From: Nepenthes gracilis
Lineage: Eukaryota > Streptophyta > Magnoliopsida > Caryophyllales > Nepenthaceae
Length of the DNA: 64,000 nucleotides
Direction of reading: 5' to 3'
Assembly (NCBI GenBank): GCA_033239525.1
Contig: BSYO01000014.1
Coordinates: 14,926,021-14,990,020, forward strand
Below the pieces are notes generated by a model that had not been told where the DNA came from, did not search any database, and saw nothing but the letters and a program-made list of their open reading frames with translations. This document shows, piece after piece, positions 1 through 13,319 of this stretch. How positions within the stretch are numbered: the first letter of the stretch is position 1; every line of letters begins with the position of its first letter. Made by a program: the position numbers and the translations under genes.

Positions 1-335
1 GGTTTCGAATCGTATTCTAATCTCCACTGATATCGGATACATTATTCTTAAAGTTGAAAAAAATATTTTACTAATTGTATTTATTCTCTTTCGTCTTATA
101 CTCATTATTGTTTGAGTTTATTTATGACATGGTGTTGTGTCTTTGTAGTTTGTGTAATTAAACTTTTTGTAGAGCGGAGCTATTTCAATCATATCATCCC
201 GTAATTTTTCCTCTTATTATAAATAAAAATTTTCACGTAAAATTTGATATTCATTGTTGTTTGTGATTATTGTTTGTTTATTGTGTACCATTTATACTTT
301 TCTTGTGATTTGAACATGCAGGTTACATCCCAACA
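1..335 (+). mobile_element. Ty1/copia LTR 3' portion (cut by window edge)
   Basis: The stretch has the tail typical of the other copia LTRs in this window: a pyrimidine-rich segment, then TTTTCACGTAAAATTTG near 230, then a short T-rich U5 ending in CCCAACA at 335. The same order (CACGTAAAA motif about 80-100 bp before a CCAACA end) occurs in the LTRs ending at 5017, 31965, 35450 and 38071. No primer-binding site follows, so it is a solo or 3' LTR. Its start lies outside the window. Confidence 0.5.
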
Positions 336-1932
336 ATCTATTCACTTATGTATAATTTAAGATAAAACCAATTATTATAATATTTTTAATTAGTTATTTT
401 AGGCTTGTTTTATTATTCCCTCAGTATTGCTATATTCTCCCCCCTATGAAAGCTACAAAAGTCTTTTCTTTGGTATGATAATCATAATATATATAAGATT
501 TAAAGAACTTAGACAAATTATGTGAATATCCATGACTCTCTCTTTTTAATAAGTAAATATTATGAAATATTTTTTAAAAAGATATTATATACAGGATTCT
601 AAAATATTCAAATAGATTATAAAATAATAATTATTATTATAACCTTACCCACAACATATTAAGACTTAAAAGGCACAAAAAAGGAAATAAAATGTAAAAC
701 AAAAGGAAGAATTGTCACCACTTAATTAATTTTTTTTAAAAAAATTAAAATTAGAAAAAAAAAAGCAGCTATCTTAATTTGAATAAATCATAGCTATATA
801 TATATATTAAATAAATGCATAATTAAAATCTAAAAATATGGAGACTTTACCTTTATGGGAGATGTAGCTTCCCAAATCCTGTCCCACTCGAAAGTGGGGA
901 AGGCATGTTAAGAAAAAATATAAAATAAATTCTTAATTTTTAACTTAAAATTACACATTATGTTTTTTTTTTTTTCAAATATTATTCACAAAGTTTATTA
1001 TTATCAAATTTATTCTATGAAATTCTCATCAAATTGAAATTTATTTTTAATTTTCATATTTTTAGAGCTTTGTCAGCTTAATTGTTCATTATCTTACGCT
1101 GAAATATGGTCCATTTGACCTAATCCTTTTATAGAATAAATTTTTAAAAAATATTTGATGATAAAATTCTCAGAAAAGTTAAAAAAATTAAAAAAAAATA
1201 AAAAGTAAATATTATGCCAATTGGGAAATTAGAAAATGATTAATGGCTAAATTGCATATTACATTTTAAATTTTATAAAATAAAATTAAATAATAAGTTG
1301 AGATAAATTATTTAAAATAATAATTTCAGGATTTGATTAGTTTGGACAGTTTGTATGGTTCATATTGCTAATTTAATTAGTCTAAAATTATTTATTTAAT
1401 TTTATATTATAATAAAAATAAATTAATAAGTGATAATATTGACATAATAATAAAAATAATATCTAAACATATTTCAACGCACCATTGCAAATGTGACAAA
1501 AACAAATAACAAAGAAATCTAAAATAATAATATTTTTAAAAAAACCTAATAACTAATAAACAATTGCTCCAATATCAAATCCAAACTTGCTTTATGGTAC
1601 TCCGATGATATATAAAGTACTATTTAATCATGAAATTATATTAAAATAAATAAAAATATTATATTTTAAAAAATAAATATTAGTTGATGTAAATTTATTA
1701 ATCATTTAAATGTCATCAAAACCTTCCCCCATAAAATGAGAATTCATCTGAGATCGTGTTTAGTTTTGACAATAAATAATAGCCTCTTATATTAAAGGTG
1801 ATAATAAACTTTTGAGAAATTAAAATTTCAACCACATATGTGAAAAGTTGAGCCACAAATACAATAAAAATATGTGTACCTATGATAATTATAGTAATGA
1901 CACATTCCCCAATATATATATATATATATATA
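336..1932. other. AT-rich intergenic spacer, no gene seen
   Basis: Very AT-rich sequence with homopolymer A/T runs and a (TA)n tract at the right end (about 1912-1932), which served as the insertion target of the neighbouring solo LTR. I see no coding potential or recognisable repeat family. Confidence 0.6.
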
Positions 1933-2817
1933 TGTTGGGTCCAATACGAAGACCCACAAAATTGGTAAGTCCCAGCCCAATCAAAGCTTGTGAGCCTATG
2001 TAACAACCACTGACGAAAGGCTATGGCAACCCTGCAACGCATTAATGAGCTGCGGAAAATAGCCGTGAGAGCAAGAAACAAGCCAACGGAGAAGCGGGTC
2101 AACGCCACGATACGGCCAGCGGCCACCCGCGCAGCAGCAAGAAATCCCGGCTCGAATGGAGACTAAGCGTGGTCGGGCACTAGCCAGAGCCTGTCTCCAC
2201 CGCCGCAGAGCGACAATCGACTTGACCGGCGGTCAGCGACAGTGACTAGCGACCAAGGAACCCTGGCAATGGGAGTTCTCGCGCCCAAAGTCCTCTCGGA
2301 AGGAGCTTATAAGAGCTCTCTTCCTCCGCAGAGGAAGGGGCTGCTTCTTTTTCCTTTTCTCAGATAAAAAAGAGAGAAAGCAATCGAACTGAGGAGAATT
2401 CAAGTCTTGAGGCCACAAACGAACCCGCTTCTCTCAAGATCTTGATTCCCAAGCCTAGTCAGGCAATGGAAAGTTAGCCACCCACTGCGGTGCGTCAAGG
2501 AAGCCAAGCCTTCAATACCTACTCATTGCATTTTTCACTTTGATAAATACACATTACTCACACATCATTAGCACACATCCGCACACCGCCTAGCACGTAT
2601 GTCATTTCCGTTCATTGCGGGAACTTGCTGACTTGAGCGTCGGAATGGCCGTGGTAAGAGAAATCCCGTCGGACCTCTGACCTTTTGTTTGTTGTTTGTA
2701 TTATGCAGTTTCAGGTTAACAGATACGGAAACCGGACCCCCATCCTCACGCTTCAGTGCGGCAGGAAACCCGGAGGCCCCTTAATCTGTATAACAACTGT
2801 GGACCTGAGACGCAACA
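1933..2817 (+). mobile_element. Ty3/gypsy (Tat-like) solo LTR
   Basis: Starts TGTTGGGTCC and ends GACGCAACA, the same termini as the LTRs of the element at 14900-21749 read on its coding (minus) strand. The last 250 bp (about 2600-2817) match that LTR over long stretches, for example the segments around GACTTGAGCGTCGGA and TTTGTTTGTTGTTTGT. It is flanked by ATATA on both sides (1928-1932 and 2818-2822), so it looks like a complete solo LTR left by LTR-LTR recombination. The duplication is less informative than usual because the target is a TA repeat. It forms a GC-richer island in an AT-rich spacer. Confidence 0.8.
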
Positions 2818-4179
2818 ATATATATATGTAAATTTGTTTGGTTTAATTAAGTTCTTAAACTAGAACCACATTGAAAATATAGTTTGGATAAAAAAATTAA
2901 ACCATAACAAAATCACATATATCTCAACCGGGCATTTAGGGTTTATGTAGTTTGCACAGTTTGAAATTTTTTGTCCAACCCTTGATGTGAACAACTTTTT
3001 GCCTGGAGAGTCTCCACGACTTTTTGACAAGAAGTTTGAAGATATATATTATCTTCAACGCTTACTGCATGACCTTGTTGTCGGCACTTATGCATGGCAA
3101 CCAAGCAGGTTAAAGAACTTTTTGACTGAATTGAATGCAGAACTTTAGGCTTTAGGGTTTAAGACCACACGAATTAATTAAATCTTGATGCCGTCCAAAT
3201 GTCGAGTAAAGCCACCCGTTGCATGCATGAAGCAATCAAGCTATATATATATAAGTTAAGGAAACCATTTAAAATAATACCTTTAAACAACTTAATATTT
3301 ATTGCATCTATCTACATTAGCCAGACTGCATATAGCATAATAAATAAATAAAATATTATATTATTTATAAATATTTATTGAATATTTTAAAAATATTTAT
3401 TTATATTAATAGAGAAAAAGAATTACATAATTTTTCCTTTGCGGCGGCGGCGGTGGTGTTGGGCGGTGGGTGGTGGTAAGTGGAGGAGGTATCTTTCGGA
3501 TGGAGTCTAAGTTCTAAACAAAAGGAGGTCTCCGACATTGCTTTAGCCTAGCTTTAATTCGTTTAATTTAAGCTAAAAATTATTTATGTAGATGTAACAC
3601 CTGTCTTAATAAAAAGATTGACCAATTTATTTTTAAAAAGTAAATAATATGTATAAATTTTGAATTAAGATCGACCCATCATTCCAATTATATTGATATT
3701 TTTTAAGAAGCAATCACCATTATTATCGCCATTGAATGATAAACATCAGTAAGAAAATATAATTTGAATCACATTTCTGTATGCTATAAGCTATACTCTT
3801 ATTTATCAACATAATCCAACTTAACATAAGGTTGAAATAATAAGATATATCTGTAATTTTTATAAATTTTATTCCATTAATATAAATAAAATACCTTTAT
3901 TTAAGATACTAGAATAACAATAAAATTATTATATTATACTCTAATTTTGATAAACAAAATATGAGAATTAAATGCTTTTTTTTTTTCAAATCATTATTTA
4001 GACTCTAATTCTTTAAAACATTTGGGGTGAGTTAATAATTGATATGATCTAAAGTCCATTTCAGATAAAGTGATTTGAAGTTTAGTTTAAAGTGATCCTA
4101 GTTTTATACATATGTATGTATTTAATAACTAATAAAATAACAATGGAAGAGATTTAAATTCATATTTAAAGAAATTAAA
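2818..4179. other. AT-rich intergenic spacer
   Basis: No gene recognised. A short GC-rich run with CGG repeats at 3440-3490 and a mixed-composition stretch at 2940-3140 have no sustained open frame. The remainder is A/T-rich spacer. Confidence 0.5.
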
Positions 4180-5017
4180 TATTTGGATATAAGTCACTCT
4201 CGTGCCAAAAGTTTTATATTCACTGCACACGCTTGCACGCGCAGCGATGTGGCCCGGAGTGGAATAAAAGGGTCCGAGTGGTTATACTTGATCGAAATAA
4301 TAGAAATATCGGAGTAGTTACACTTGATCAATGGATTAAAGGCTGAGAACTCTAAGTAACAGTCGAGGACACTGATTTAAGATTGAGGACATTCATTGAC
4401 GACTTAAGTCTCTAATTAATGGCCGAGAACACTAGACAAAAAGGTCGAGAATTTTGGTCAACGATCAAAGATAGCTTGTTTAGAAAAGTTGATCACTTAC
4501 AAAATTTGCGTAAACAACTTTTTCAGAAAAATAAGATGACTTTCAGAGTTGGTAATTGACTTTGTAGATAAGGTCAATTGCTTTTAGTAGGATTGCGATT
4601 TTATAGAGTTGGTGGTAGGTCCTGTCGTGTACGTAACCACCTTGTATAGAAGGTAGTCATCCAGGAACTTATATATATATACTTATGAATGTATGCAAGG
4701 TGCAAGAGAGATATAGAGACATATAGTGTGTAAGAGGCGAAGAAACATAGAAGTAACAAGAAGTAGTACTTTACTTATATTATCTATCCTTCGAAAGTTT
4801 ATATTACCGGATTTTTTGTAATCAAAATTTTTTATAATAAAATTATTTATAAATTAAATATTTTGTGATTTTTTTCTCTTATTTAAAAGAGTATTTTCAC
4901 ATAAAATCTATGTATGTTTCCTATTCTTTATTATTTTCTTCTTATTGCGTGCGTAAGTATTCATCTTTGTCATTACCCTCTCGGATTCACTGTCTGATCG
5001 AGACTATTTCCCCAACA
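4180..5017 (+). mobile_element. Ty1/copia solo LTR
   Basis: Begins TATTTGGATATAAGTCACTC, comparable to the starts of the LTRs at 34383 and 31042, and ends CCCCAACA. It contains several GGTCAA and TTGAC W-box cores (4430-4600), a (TA)n TATA-like region near 4670, a purine-rich transcript start region (4690-4760) and the TTTTCACATAAAATC motif near 4892. The flanks TTAAA (4175-4179) and TTGAA (5018-5022) match at 4 of 5 positions, as for an old target-site duplication. There is no internal region, so it is a solo LTR. The short open frame at 4865-5095 runs through its end and is not a gene. Confidence 0.7.
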
Positions 5018-6896
5018 TTGAAAACCAATTGGGACACTTTAACGCATCTTAAATTGCAAAAAAGTCCTCATCATGAAAAAACCATCCTCATTTGAGTAAA
5101 TTACTAAAAATAACATGGTAAGTTTAATACAGTTCGTTTCACTTAATCTACGTTCACCTATTTAATTCCCACGTTATGCTCTTAGTAAGGAACAAATTAA
5201 TGAAAAAAAAAAGTTTTTAATTTGACAAAAAAAAAAAAAGATTATGAATGTATATATATATATATATTAAAATGGATAATATTATCGGCAGCAGTCTTAT
5301 ATCAATAAAGAGAGAACACCACTATGTCATGAATGTAGTAACAAGCGTTCGAGAGTGCTTCATCTATTATAAAAATAGAAAGGCTTGTTCTTTATATTTT
5401 AATTGTGTATTTTTAAATAAATAATTATAATTTAACTAATTTTTTTAAAAAAATTAAAAAATTAATTATTTTTAAAATGATTAGATTATAATCATTCATT
5501 TAAAAATATACGATCAAAATTAAAAAAAAATAGGCAACTTCATTTCTATAAGATATGGAGCCCTCCTCAATCCATAGTAACGATGCTTAAAGTGAAATTT
5601 ATTCCCTATTTATCCAATTATGATTAGTCCCCAATTGAACTCGTAAAGTATTTCTGCATTAATTCATTTAGTATTCTAATTTTAAATTGCACTAAATTTC
5701 AGGGAATTTTGATAAAAAAAAACCCTTAGATTATAAATTAAAATATTTGAAGAAAGTTGTTCATCACAAATCTTATCTACGCCAATAGGTACTATGTTAT
5801 TATAATGAAGTAGTGTATATATGCCAAGCTTACTTCAAGTACAAGCTCAGCAACATAATCGTTGGCAAGCATAATTTTTCTATATATTTTCAAAACTTTG
5901 GACATATCCCAATCAACTATTATAACTCAAATATATACCTTGCCCTATAATTTGACAATCTTACAACTCGAATATATATTATTTGTTGTTGATTGATCTG
6001 ATGAAGTTATCAAATTGACAACGATTATATAAAATATGTGTTATCTTACCCGATCTTTTTACATGTTGTAAAAATACTATCAGTTCAAATCGACGTGCTT
6101 ATTTTATTCAGTAGGTTAGATAGACAAAGAATCCCAAGCAATTGCTACAGATCAAATAAATGCCATGTTGTTTTAATTTCTTCACATTTCTTATGTGGTA
6201 CTCATCTTAGGAATTTCTTGACCAATTATGATTCTTTTTGACGTGGAGATTGGTAGCTCAATTAGGGTTACCTTTTCCCAATTTAAAAGCCTTGAATTTA
6301 TATTTGATTGCCTTTTCGTAACCACATAACTTGAAAAACCCATGGATCAATAGAGGGAGGAATAGGTGCTTATAATGCTAAAATTTTCAATAGGATCAGA
6401 AAATCAAAGAGGAGCAATATAAGCCCTATTTGCCTAAAGCTTTCATGCCCTTGTGACTCTTGGAGTGTAACAAACATATTAAATTAAGAGTAATATCAAA
6501 GAACATTGTTTACCCTTTATTTGAACATTGGTGCAATTGGGTCGGCCATATAACTAATAAATTAAAAACTCGAACCAAACCAAATCAAAAAATAGAATAG
6601 TGGAACCAAATATTCAGATTATCACAATCACTTGAGATTCTAGTTTAATTTTGGATTGATAGTTTTGTTTTACGATTATCCAACATGGCTGACAAACTAA
6701 TTTATTTGTTTTTTTTTCAAATAAAATAATGTTTATTATTTAAAATGCATTATAAATGTGGGTGTTAAAAAATATCTAACCTACTAACCCAAACTTGTAT
6801 AAATACATAAATATGAATACATAAATATTGAGAATGACTTGATAATTTTCACTCTCTTTTATCAAAAAAAAAAAAAAAATTACATCATGTAAAACA
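5018..6896. other. AT-rich spacer with one foldback element
   Basis: No protein gene recognised. The only structured item is the inverted-repeat element at 5357-5566. The open frame at 6038-6241 is short, has no recognisable motif and is probably chance. Confidence 0.5.
5357..5566. mobile_element. Foldback MITE-like element, copy 1
   Basis: Left arm (5397-5445) and the reverse complement of the right arm (5475-5523) match at roughly four of five positions, with the shared core TATTTTTAAAT. The similarity continues weakly outward to about 5357 and 5566. Its core resembles the element at 23688-23867 (both carry ATTTTTAAAT then ATTATAATTTAAC), so the two look like members of one non-coding foldback family. 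No clear target-site duplication was found. Confidence 0.45.
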
Positions 6897-7322
6897 TGTT
6901 AGAAAATAGTCTACCGAAATTTTGTCAACCACAAAGTTGATAATAACTATCTATAAAATAATTATGAAATACTTTGTCTGAATCCTTGAGGAAGTAAAAT
7001 AATAAGGAGCTATTACAAAATTAATAATGAAAAGCACATAAAATTTTATAGAAGCCCTTACAATTGAATGGTAAAAATTATTTTTAATATAAGTAAGTTA
7101 ATTATAATGAAATTTCTTAATAATATCTTCAAATTTATTACAAGGTATGACAAACCGAAAAAAGATTATAGTAAGAGAAAATAGAAAAAAAATTATTGGT
7201 ATAACTATTCTAAAATAAAACTAGAACCCATGTACAAGATGATAAAAAAGAAATAAAATCAAATATCCAAGAAATAGTAAGGAATCTACTTATTTTCTTT
7301 TTATTGTCTCTCAAATAGTTCA

Positions 7323-9961
7323 TGTAAGGCTCCAATATTTAAGTAATAATAATGTTAAATAATTAAATTAATATAATTAAAATTGAGATCATATGATATA
7401 AAAAAATTGATTAAAGTGTCAAAATTAAATTGACTGACTTAACGCCTAATTGTTACTCGACCCGTGCCTAGGCATCAAAACCCAAAGGGTCAGTGCTTGA
7501 GAGAAGCTTGACTAGTGCTCGAGCAATCAAAGGCAATAGCTATATGCCTAATGCATGTTTGAGTAGCGTTCAAGCATAGAAAACCAGTAGCTCAACACTA
7601 GATGCTCGCTTAAGTGGCGCTCGAGCGTAGAACAACATAAAAAGGACTTTTCAGCTCTTTTTTATCATTTTTACCATATTTATGAGAGCAGAGTGAGAAG
7701 CAGCCGAGGAGAAGAGAGAGGAAGGGAAATAAAGCCAATAAACTCAAAATTCAGTTGATTTAAGCGAGAATTTGGATAAATTGGAGTCAAAATAAGTGCA
7801 CTTTATACTCCTTTTTCTAGTGTTGCTGTTCTTTTCTGATTTTCATGTGTAATTCCTATTTCATTGCTCATTTATGTCATAGTTTTGTAGAAATAATATT
7901 TGTATCAAGTATATATATATTAGTTTTTTATATAGTAAACTTTAAAAGAACTCATGTCTAAATTCATGTAAATATATTTATATGTTCTGCATATTATAAT
8001 TTGGTTGCGTACATGTCTTAAATTTATGGTTTAATAGTTTTACATGTGATAATTTTTGTTTATTTTGCTATTGTATGTTCCGAGCTTAAAATTATGACCT
8101 TGCATGGTTATAATTTTAGAAAATATTGCCATGTATACTATTAAATTTGAATTACGTAATTTCTTTCAAGTCGTAAATTTTGCTATCATTTTTGCTAAAT
8201 TTTGACAATTACATGCATTAAATTTGTATATAAGATTTTATATACTTTAAACTATCAAATATATAGCCTATATAAACTGATTAATACATATAATTGAACC
8301 TGTATAGTCTGAAATTTTGATAAAATTTTACACATATGTTGAATTGTACACGGTTGCTGAATTTTTTACATTAATTGTTAACTCAATATCCCATACTTTA
8401 AAAATTATTATGACCAAATTCTATAAAATGTTTTTTATGAAATGTCATAATGATTGAAGAAAAACTCTACAACTAAATTACGAAATATGATCATTTTTTC
8501 AAGAGTGAAAAAATTAAGAAAAATAAAAAATAAGTGTAGAGTTTTTTCAAGAGTAAGTATTGGACTGTAGTTATAATTCAATCGATAATATATTATGACA
8601 TATCTTAATATATTATAATAGTATATCGATATTGAACCTATTATTTGTAGGTAAAAAGTAACATTTAACTCCGACTATAAGGTAATATTTGAACAGTCCA
8701 CCTTTCTGTCCTTTGATTGTATGGGAGTATACACAATTCGAATTTTGATTATTCGCTCATTTAATAAGTAATACCTACTGGCCTTGGCTCCTAAAAAAAA
8801 TAAAAATTAAGTATATTTTGATAATTTAAATTGAATAAAAGTATGAAAAGAATTTTAAAAATGTATAAATTGAATTTTCAGCACAAGTCTTATAAAAATT
8901 TTATTTCATTATATCCGATCATAATTTATAATCATTCTAATATATTTTTAATAAAAAGTATATATGATTATTGATATATTGTGTGTCTTACTAAATTCTT
9001 GGCTTACTCCCTTATTATTTTTACTAACCCTCTTAGATGAGACGCAAACGTTTTTGTCAGGTGAATAGCATTGAATGATTAAGTTGAGATAAATAGTTTA
9101 GATTATTATGTTTACGGATTATGATATTATTTAATGCCTTTGGACAATATTTATTATATTATTTTATATTCGAAGAGCATCCATATAATGGTTAATGGGT
9201 CTAATATTATATTTTAGTTGATATTACTGAATTCTTGACGTACTCCCTCAATATTTTTACTAACCCTCTTAGTTGAGACACACGAGTTTTTGTCAGGCGA
9301 ATAGTATTGAAGGATTAAGTTGAGATAAGGAGTTTAGATTATTATGTTTACGGATTATGATATTATTTAATGATTTTGGATAATATTTATTGTATTATTT
9401 TATATTTGGACAGCATCCAGACAATGGTTAATGGGTTTAACATTGTATTTTAGTTGATCAGACAATTTTGAATGATATTAATTGATATTTCGGTTATGCA
9501 TATTGAAATATTTTAATTTTCGAACAACTTTAATATATTGTGATATATTGTATCAATTTTTATAGTAGTTTTTGAGATGTCTAAAATAATAAAATATTGA
9601 ATGTCGGACTGCAGGTCATAGATTAATATGAGTGTAGTCTTGTGATTTTTTTGAATTGTCTGATGAGTGGTTGTCAATTATCAGACAATGGTTTATGATT
9701 TATTCCCTAAGATTTGTATACTACGATTTCGTTATTGGACAGGTATCACTCTTTATATAAAATCTGACATTACGGTTAGGTTAGTATCAGAGTCACGTGA
9801 GACATGACATGATTTTGAATCTTGTGTATGTTTTAATTTATTTTTATCATACTTGATTAAGATATTAATGTGAAATTCACGTTCGAATGTTATTAAATGA
9901 TTATTTAGTTAATTATTAATGGTTTAGTGTTAATATCAAGATCAGAATTTAGAACATGGTA
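7323..9961 (+). mobile_element. Large Ty3/gypsy-type solo LTR
   Basis: Starts TGTAAGGCTC and ends AACATGGTA. The same family occurs inverted at 32654-38504, which starts (minus strand) AGTAAGGCTC and ends GACGTGATA. Shared blocks include the GCTCGAGC-rich segment (7500-7640 here, 38150-38290 there) and GGTTAGTATCAGAGTCACGT (9778-9797 here). It sits inside a copia LTR that continues on both sides. Flanks GTTCA/GTTGC match only at 3 of 5 positions, consistent with age. The family assignment (Ty3/gypsy, large-LTR type) rests on LTR length and style, not on coding sequence. Confidence 0.6.
8989..9460 (+). repeat. Tandem duplication, 236-bp period, two copies
   Basis: Segment 8989-9224 and segment 9225-9460 align throughout with scattered substitutions. 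Shared blocks include TTTTTACTAACCCTCTTAG and ATTATGTTTACGGATTATGA. The homologous LTR at 32654-38504 appears to contain a single copy, so the duplication arose in this copy. Confidence 0.8.
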
Positions 9962-10359
9962 GTTGCTTCTTTCGTGTCTCAAATAATTTATAATAATTTT
10001 ATCAAAACAGGTAAAAAACTGGCTTAAAATAAACTTGGCATTTAAACTCCAGGGGTTGGCATTCAAATGTGGGAGGTTACATTTAAGCACCATAAAGAAA
10101 AACTTCCATGAACAAATTCCATACACGTATGCACTTTTTGCACTCATCAAATGAGCTCCTCCTAGTTTCCACACAAGTGTGCCACTTCGTGTGCACAGTA
10201 GGTGTGCCTCTCCTCTTTTCTAAGCACATGCATCATATCATACATGCATTGGTGCAGATCCTTTTTTACATGCATGCATCCATCATGTTTGTGTCAGAAG
10301 CGCATGGCTCATCTCAAATATAAAAAAAACAATATATAAATATAAAATTCATAATATCA

Positions 10360-11830
10360 CCCATCTTAACAAATGTCCTCTCATGACCTCATGGGGCCAA
10401 CACCATCCTGAAAATATCACAATATACTCCAAGCTTTTCCCTTTGTATAGCTTTAATTATTATATCTGATCCATTGTTAATGATTTTAACTTATCAAGTA
10501 TTAACAACTCCTCTTCAATAGTATTTTTTATCCAATAATATTAAATATTGATATGTTTTGATTTTGAATGAAAACACGAGTTCTTACAAAGATGACTGGC
10601 ATTTTAATTATCACAAAATGACATGTATCGACTTTAATCGAAGCTGAATTTGTTGAAGAATTTTTTTTATCCACATCTCCTTACTAGCTTTTATCACCAT
10701 AACAAATTTGATTTCAATGGTGGAAAATGCAACATACTCTTATAACTTTGATTATCAAAGAATGATTCATCCTAAAAATTTGATTAAATATTTCTAAGTA
10801 GACTTTTAAGAATCAATATCATTTGCTATATTGACATCAATAAACCCAATCAATATAGACTTGACATTGTCAATGCACAAGTATACTTAATAAGTGCCTT
10901 GAAGATACTTTAGAATGTACTTCACAGCAAACTAAGGCTCTACTCTATGATTTAAAAGGAATTAGCTAATAATTTTAATTGCGTGAGCAATATCTAGCTT
11001 TGTATAAACTACTGCATATATTAAACTACCTACTACCAAAGTATAGGTAACTTGTTTCATGTTGTCCTTCTTTTCTTCTATGGAAGAAATTTGCCAGGTG
11101 CTTACTTTAAGGTGATTAATGAGAGGAGTACTCAATGATATAGATTTATCCATGTTGAATCTTTGTATCACATTTTCAACATAATTTACTTGGGGCATTT
11201 AAACATTTTTCTCCTTCCAATGTTGAATTTGATTTGTCAATTTTAAATGTTTTATATCAAATGAATTACTTAGTTGCTTATTTAGTCAACCAATCAACAT
11301 AAAGTAGGAGGATAATAAAATCTTATCCCAAGAACTTTTATATTCAAACACAAGGGTCCAAAGCAGCTTTTCAATAGTCTTGCTCTAGTGTGACAAACTC
11401 AATTATTTTATTATTATTTTAGGATTTATTTTAGCCTGTCAAGGGTTTTTTCAAATGGCACACCATATTATATTACTTTAACTAGTAAATGCTATCCATA
11501 CATATAATTGTTCAAGTTTAGGGACTACAGATGCAACTAATTTAAGGATAACTCAAATGGAAGACATTTTTATCATAGGAGTGAAAATCTTCTTGAAATT
11601 GATACCCTTCCTTTGATTAAATGTCTTCATAATTAATCTTGCCTTATATCTCAATTGTGGATTGAACTCCTTGGATTTTAGTTTGAATACCCATTTCTTT
11701 TTAGTGCTTTCTTATCTTTAGGCAATTTCACTATATCGAACATATGATTTTCATCTAAAGAATTAATCTCATCTAACATGGCTTTCATCTATTCATTGTG
11801 ATCATCCTCCATCTCTTCTTTATATAACTC
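10360..11830 (-). pseudogene. copia reverse transcriptase / RNase H remnant
   Basis: On the minus strand around 11690-11830 the broken frame reads like the start of a copia RT domain (MKAMLDEINSLDENHMF, then DIVKLPKDKKAL and WVFKLKSK). From 11198 to 10962 it reads YVENVIQRFNMDKS ... GSLIYAVVYTKLDIAHAIKI, the conserved link between RT and RNase H in copia polyproteins. Further RNase H sequence is expected towards 10360, but I could not follow it. Stops and frameshifts make it non-functional. Confidence 0.65.
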
Positions 11831-12109
11831 AAGTTCTCTGTCATTAGTGAGTAACACCTACTATCCCCCCAATAGACATGTGAAATGATGATGATCTCTC
11901 ATAGATTATCAAGGCAGAAAAGCAAGTGTAAGCTCAGGAAGTGAACATGATGATCATTGTAGGCTTCATCACAAATAACTTCTACTTCATCAAAGGTGCG
12001 AATGCCACAGTCTTTGATCTCCATCAGCTCTATGAGCATCTAAAACACAATTGCCAATATGGATTGGTGATAATGTTAATGACATCAGAACTATAACGAA
12101 TGGGAGACT

Positions 12110-12430
12110 ATTGCTATTAGCACTTAGGAAAATAGACAAAATACTTATAACCGAATATGCGCAAGTAATTATAAAATACCTCCTTCCCATACCAGACATT
12201 GTTGAGGAATTCATCATTGATTGATGACATAAGTTACAACATTTAATACTTACTCCAGAAAGATTGGACAGCTTTACCTTCGAAAGAATTTATTAAATTC
12301 TCTCAATCAACATTTGATTCATTCTTTTAACCACGTAATTCAATTAGCGCATTCAATAGAGTCTTTTGGTATTAATGCCTCGCGAACAATAATATGCATT
12401 AAGGGATCCAATGTGCTCTCCTCCATTGAT
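12110..12430 (-). pseudogene. copia integrase C-terminal remnant
   Basis: The minus strand carries KRMNQMLIERI near 12340 (copia integrases have a similar block containing the catalytic Glu). From about 12235 it reads SINDEFLNNVWYGKEV and then YLRIFGYKYFVYFPK, a good match in style to the integrase/RT junction of copia elements (VW-GK-P and LRVFGC blocks). Stops are present between the blocks. It belongs to the minus-strand copia element. Confidence 0.6.
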
Positions 12431-13319
12431 AGACGTACTTTAACTGCTATCCCATTTACCTTTTAACTAAGACATGAAATTCCTTGAAAATATCAAGGGT
12501 TTAATTGTTTGACTTCAAGGTGTATACCCAAAGTTTTCTCAAAAAATTATTAGCAAATCTAATGAAGTCCAGCACTCCACTAAGAGATTTTACTTTTAAA
12601 GAACCACATTCATTGATATATATACAAGCTCTAGAAGATCTGAATTCCAAGAAAAATAATTTTCATGGAAGAAAATTTCTTAATACTTTTTAACTATACA
12701 ACAATAACATGCTATTACCTTTGTCTCTTTTACTCCCGAAAGAAGACTCTTACTCACAAAACAATTGATCCCTTCCTACTCATATGATTGTATTTTATGC
12801 CAGTAATCAATAGATTCACTTTCATTGATCAAATTTGCAATATCATTAAAAACCAAAGCTTGTAATATATATAAGCTAGATAATTTCTTCTCACGAGCAA
12901 TAACTAGAGAACATCTAGTTAGTTTTCAAGGACCCACTTAAAAAGTGTTACAGAAGCAGTCTACATAAAGCTTTTTAACTAAATTAAGATCCAGCCATAT
13001 ATCCAATATATATTGAACATCCCTCAAAATCAGCTTCATGCCAATGCTTGCCAGCAAACAAATGTCATTGTAGCCAATAATATGTGATAAGCATTCATTC
13101 ATATTTAGTACCCTAAAATTATCAAAAATATAAGATATGAAAAATAATTTTTTAGATGTAACATGAAATGAAGTATCATGGTCTACTACTCAACTTGTCT
13201 AAGGCTAGCAACATTGATGGTATCTTCTTCACAAACAATAAAAAAATTAGGTGTGATAAAATGAAAGACAAGTTATCATCACCAGCATTTTATTCTTTAT
13301 TGTCGCCACTATCTTTGTT

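Larger units (their letters stand above)
6897..10359 (-). repeat. 3' LTR of minus-strand copia element (interrupted)
   Basis: Homologous to 14068-14889: both contain the same ordered blocks, for example AATAATTATGAAATACTTTG near 6958 against its counterpart near 14121, and AAATTCCA with the ATGCACTTT region near 10110-10140 against 14665-14695. Removing the inserted 7323-9961 segment leaves about 0.8 kb, equal to the right LTR. Confidence 0.7.

Noticed and set aside
1..15. GGTTTCGAATC resembling a tRNA T-arm
   Set aside because: The loop has an extra T, the matching acceptor stem and A-box would be outside the window, and it lies in an LTR tail.
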